Shown here one piece after another: positions 5,091 to 7,819 of a stretch of DNA of 7,819 nt; within the stretch, counting starts at the first letter, position 1; every line of letters begins with the position of its first letter. The translations under genes were made by a program, and so were the position numbers. Source of the DNA: Thermococcus sp. Its GTDB lineage: Archaea; Methanobacteriota_B; Thermococci; Thermococcales; Thermococcaceae. Below the pieces are notes generated by a model. It was not told the DNA's origin. It did no database searches and saw only the letters and a list, made by a program, of their open reading frames with translations. Location: positions 1 to 7,819 of the forward strand of contig JAGGWM010000194.1 of the NCBI GenBank assembly GCA_021157445.1, given 5' to 3'.

Positions 5091-6245
5091 ATGCAAGAGG
5101 AATATAAAAAGAACATATTTGACAAAATCGCCGACAAGCTTGTCTATGGAATTGCATCATTTATAAGCCTCTTCAAGAAAGACTGGAAAGCAAAGAACAA
5201 GTCAAAGATGGAAGAATGGAGATTAATGCTCTATGCTCTCAACCGCTCCCCGCCTGCTTTAATAGGCGTGTTCTTGGTCATAATCTTCATCCTTTTGGGA
5301 ATTTTTGGACCAAGGCTTGCTACTTGGAGATACAACTACTTCCCTTCGCTTTACACAATGAATTTCACACAGGTAGTGCTTGCACCACCTGGAAGTAAAG
5401 CATACCTAGAGTTTGCAAATACAACGATAACCTATCCATTGGGAGCAGATCACTTTGGAAGGGATCTCCTAAGTTTAATCCTAAGCGGTGCAAGGACCTC
5501 CTTTGTTGTCTCCATAATAGTCATCTCCCTTGGAGTGCCCTTAGGTATAGTGTTGGGGCTAATAGCAGGATACAAAGGCGGCAAAGTTGATGAACTCCTA
5601 ATGCGTATAACCGACATGTTCCTAGCATTCCCGGCGTTAATACTAGCAATAGCACTATCAGCAGTGCTTCCCGAGAGAATACAAGGGTTTATAGAGAGCC
5701 ATGTACTTCTGCAAAAGTTCGTTCTCTGGATATTTGCCCTAGATACTAGGGAGGCTGGAAACTTGGGCAGGCTGCTCTCAGTAATACTGGCAATGATTAT
5801 CGTATGGTGGCCAGTTTATGCAAGAATAACAAGAGGATCAACCCTCACCGAAAAAGAAAAGCTGTACATAGAAGCTGCCAGAGCCATTGGACTAAGCTCG
5901 TGGACAATAATGTTTAAGCACATCTTACCAAACATCATTGGTCCTATATTGGTGTATATAACCCTCGATTTTGGTAGCGTAGTTTTAATGGAAGCCGGTC
6001 TGAGCTTTTTGGGTTTGGGTGCAACACCCCCAATTGCCGACTGGGGTAGAATAGTTTATGATGGAGCACAGTACTTCCCAAAAGCTTGGTGGTTAGTATT
6101 CTACCCAGGTCTCATTGTCATGCTTGTTGCCCTTGGATGGAATCTTCTCGGGGATGGCCTCAGAGACGTTCTGGATCCAAAGACAAGAAGAAGCATAGAA
6201 TTCAAGGTTAAGAAAGCCAAAGGGGAGGGAGAAGAAAATGCCTGA
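5091..6245 (+). CDS. dppC: Peptide-type ABC transporter permease, DppC/OppC family
   Basis: The second channel subunit, 384 residues and longer than typical bacterial DppC (about 300). A basic/amphipathic cytoplasmic N-terminus of about 40 residues precedes the OppC_N-type segment WRLMLYALNRSPPALIGVFL with the first membrane helix (56-73). Then come the conserved YPLGADHFGRDLLSLILSGAR (115-135), membrane segments near 138-160, 172-193, 225-245, 280-302 and 334-352, and the EAA docking loop IEAARAIGLSSWTIMFKHILPN (260-281) followed by EAGLSFLGLGATPPIADWG (301-319). The extra length lies in the N-terminus, in an outer loop at about 80-115, and around 195-225. The ATG at 5091 has a GGGGGGAG ribosome site 4 nt upstream. 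The 3' end overlaps the next gene by 8 bp, indicating translational coupling. Pairs with DppB to form the pore. Confidence 0.93.
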   Translation: MQEEYKKNIFDKIADKLVYGIASFISLFKKDWKAKNKSKMEEWRLMLYALNRSPPALIGVFLVIIFILLGIFGPRLATWRYNYFPSLYTMNFTQVVLAPPGSKAYLEFANTTITYPLGADHFGRDLLSLILSGARTSFVVSIIVISLGVPLGIVLGLIAGYKGGKVDELLMRITDMFLAFPALILAIALSAVLPERIQGFIESHVLLQKFVLWIFALDTREAGNLGRLLSVILAMIIVWWPVYARITRGSTLTEKEKLYIEAARAIGLSSWTIMFKHILPNIIGPILVYITLDFGSVVLMEAGLSFLGLGATPPIADWGRIVYDGAQYFPKAWWLVFYPGLIVMLVALGWNLLGDGLRDVLDPKTRRSIEFKVKKAKGEGEENA

Positions 6246-7215
6246 GCCAATACTCCAAGTTAGGGATTTAACTGTCCACTTTTACACTTACGCCGGAATT
6301 GTAAAGGCCATCGAAAATGTATCCTTTGACGTCTATAAGGGAGAAACTTTTGCACTCGTAGGAGAAACTGGATGTGGAAAAAGCGTCACTTCCAGAGCAT
6401 TGACCCAGCTAATAGAAAGCCCCGGCAGAATAGTAAATGGAGAGGTTATCTATCACTCGGAAAAAGGACCAATTGACCTGCTAAAACTCAGTGAGGAAGA
6501 AATAAGAGAAATAAGAGGAAACGAAATAGCGTATATATTTCAGGATCCCCATGCTTCTCTCGATCCACTATACACCGTGGGTTACCAAATAGCCGAAGCC
6601 ATAGAAGTTCACGGGAAAGTTAAAAACATAAAAGAAGGCATTAAGAAGGCTGTAGACATATTAAGAGCAGTTTTAATCCCAGATCCAGAAAAAAGAGTTC
6701 ACAACTATCCGCACGAATTAAGTGGGGGAATGAAACAAAGAATTGTCATTGGGACTGGAATCGCGAACAACCCAAGGATTCTCATTGCCGATGAGCCCAC
6801 AACAGCCTTAGACGTTACAGTTCAAGCTCAAATATTAGATTTGATAAACAGCTTAAAAGAAAAGTATCACGCAACGGTTATATTAATTACCCACAACTTG
6901 GGTGTTGTCGCTGAAACCGCCGATAGAGTTGCAGTGATGTATGCAGGAAAGATAGTGGAGATAGGGAGCGTAGAGCAGATTTTCAAAAACCCACTCCATC
7001 CGTACACCAAAGGACTATTAAAAGCTGTTCCAAACCCCATGACAAAAATTGAACGCCTAGAAGCTATCCCCGGCACGGTGCCCAACCTGATAACTCCTCC
7101 TGGAGGCTGCAGATTCCACCCGAGATGCCCATATGTCATGGAGGTCTGTAAGAAAAAAGTTCCCGAATTAGTTGAAATAGAAGATGGACACTTTGTTGCA
7201 TGTCATCTTTACTGA
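6238..7215 (+). CDS. dppD: Peptide-type ABC transporter ATPase, DppD/OppD family
   Basis: A 325-residue cytoplasmic ATPase that, paired with the next gene's product, drives transport. Motifs: Walker A GETGCGKS (42-49), Q-loop Q102 in YIFQDPHASLDP, ABC signature LSGGMKQR (161-168), Walker B ILIADEP (181-187) with catalytic E186, D-loop ALD (190-192), and switch His219 in THN. After the core comes the peptide-transporter C-terminal domain, NPLHPYTKGLLKAVPN (251-266) and IPGTVPNLITPPGGCRFHPRCPY (277-299). Four cysteines (C291, C297, C304, C322) are spaced as in family members shown to carry a [4Fe-4S] cluster, so a cluster is likely here by family knowledge. The start overlaps the end of dppC by 8 bp (ATG inside the last codons). 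The LSGGM signature and the CRFHPRCP element are typical of the D-type rather than the F-type subunit. Confidence 0.94.
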   Translation: MPEPILQVRDLTVHFYTYAGIVKAIENVSFDVYKGETFALVGETGCGKSVTSRALTQLIESPGRIVNGEVIYHSEKGPIDLLKLSEEEIREIRGNEIAYIFQDPHASLDPLYTVGYQIAEAIEVHGKVKNIKEGIKKAVDILRAVLIPDPEKRVHNYPHELSGGMKQRIVIGTGIANNPRILIADEPTTALDVTVQAQILDLINSLKEKYHATVILITHNLGVVAETADRVAVMYAGKIVEIGSVEQIFKNPLHPYTKGLLKAVPNPMTKIERLEAIPGTVPNLITPPGGCRFHPRCPYVMEVCKKKVPELVEIEDGHFVACHLY

Positions 7216-7224
7216 GGTGAGAAT

Positions 7225-7819
7225 ATGAAGAAAGTACTCGAAGTTAAGCATCTGAAGAAATACTTCCCAGTTAAAGGGTTACTTTTCACCAAAGGATATG
7301 TCAAGGCGGTAGATGATATAAGCTTTGAAATATATAAGGGGGAAACTTTTGGTCTGGTAGGAGAAAGCGGATGTGGGAAGACCACAACTGGGAGAGCAAT
7401 TCTTCGCCTTATAGAACCAACAAGCGGTGAAGTGTTCTTCAAGGGAAAAAACGTAATGGGGCTCAAAGGAGATGAACTCAAACAATTCCGCAGAGAGGCT
7501 CAAATAATGTTTCAAGATCCTTACTCTTCCCTGAACCCGAGACAAACTGTATTCGAAATTATAATGGAGCCTGTAAGATTTCATGGAATTCATGTGGATG
7601 ATCCAGAAGAGTTTGTGATAAAGTTGCTTGAGAGCGTAGGTCTTAACGAAATGCACCTTTACCGTTATCCTCACGAGTTTAGTGGTGGTCAGAGGCAGAG
7701 AATTGCATTAGCAAGATTGTTAGCCCTAAGACCGGAGTTCATCGTGTTGGATGAACCAACTTCAGCACTTGATGTATCAGTGCAGGCAAATATATTAAAC
7801 ACCCTAAAAGACCTCCAGC
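7225..7819 (+). CDS. dppF: Peptide-type ABC transporter ATPase, DppF/OppF family (cut by right edge)
   Basis: The first 198 codons of the partner ATPase; the family is usually about 320 residues, so roughly a third is missing. Motifs present: N-terminal LEVKHLKKYFPVKGLLFTK (5-23, the F-type opening), Walker A GESGCGKT (46-53), Q-loop Q97 in IMFQDPYSSLNPR, signature FSGGQRQR (152-159), Walker B FIVLDEP (172-178) with catalytic E177, and D-loop ALD (181-183). The switch histidine and C-terminal domain lie outside the window. The ATG at 7225 follows a GAGGTGA ribosome site (7214-7220) that overlaps the stop of dppD, suggesting coupled translation. FSGGQ and the KYFPVK opening mark it as the F-type partner, so the transporter uses a D/F heterodimer. 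Confidence 0.94.
   Translation, partial: MKKVLEVKHLKKYFPVKGLLFTKGYVKAVDDISFEIYKGETFGLVGESGCGKTTTGRAILRLIEPTSGEVFFKGKNVMGLKGDELKQFRREAQIMFQDPYSSLNPRQTVFEIIMEPVRFHGIHVDDPEEFVIKLLESVGLNEMHLYRYPHEFSGGQRQRIALARLLALRPEFIVLDEPTSALDVSVQANILNTLKDLQ

Overview
The window looks like chromosome of a hyperthermophilic euryarchaeon of the order Thermococcales (Pyrococcus/Thermococcus type). The reasons are an SRP19 gene, an archaeal TrmI-type tRNA methyltransferase, a DUF257 protein (a family known mainly from Pyrococcus and Thermococcus), a stand-alone Lrp/AsnC ligand-binding domain, GGTGA/GGGGG ribosome sites, BRE/TATA-like promoters, and proteins rich in Lys, Glu, Ile and Val. I saw no RNA genes, insertion sequences, CRISPR arrays or clear signs of recent transfer.

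Layout. Positions 1-1044 (minus strand) hold a two-gene unit: a DUF257 protein followed 13 bp later by trmI, which runs off the left edge. It is divergent from SRP19 (plus, 1100-1408) across only 55 bp. SRP19 is tail-to-tail, 2 bp apart, with a 79-residue stand-alone RAM-domain protein (minus, 1411-1650). From 1892 to the right edge is a five-gene plus-strand operon for an oligopeptide/dipeptide-type ABC importer: a lipoprotein solute-binding protein, two permeases, and two ATPases, the second cut by the edge. The 241 bp between the RAM protein and the transporter carry two divergent promoters and paired 5-3-5 inverted repeats of the format used by Lrp-family regulators.

How the genes work together. 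The binding protein is tethered outside the cell by a lipid-modified Cys and a Thr/Ser/Pro-rich stalk. It would hand peptides (or, as known for some archaeal members of this family, oligosaccharides) to the DppB/DppC-like channel, powered by the DppD/DppF-like ATPase pair. A T-rich terminator-like tract directly after the binding-protein gene would give it more transcript than the membrane and ATPase genes.

Most notable observation: the binding protein appears to be circularly permuted. The segment that normally forms the C-terminal end of family 5 binding proteins lies near its N-terminus, ahead of the canonical N-terminal domain, and the protein stops exactly where that segment would otherwise begin. 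Whether this is already described I cannot tell from the sequence.
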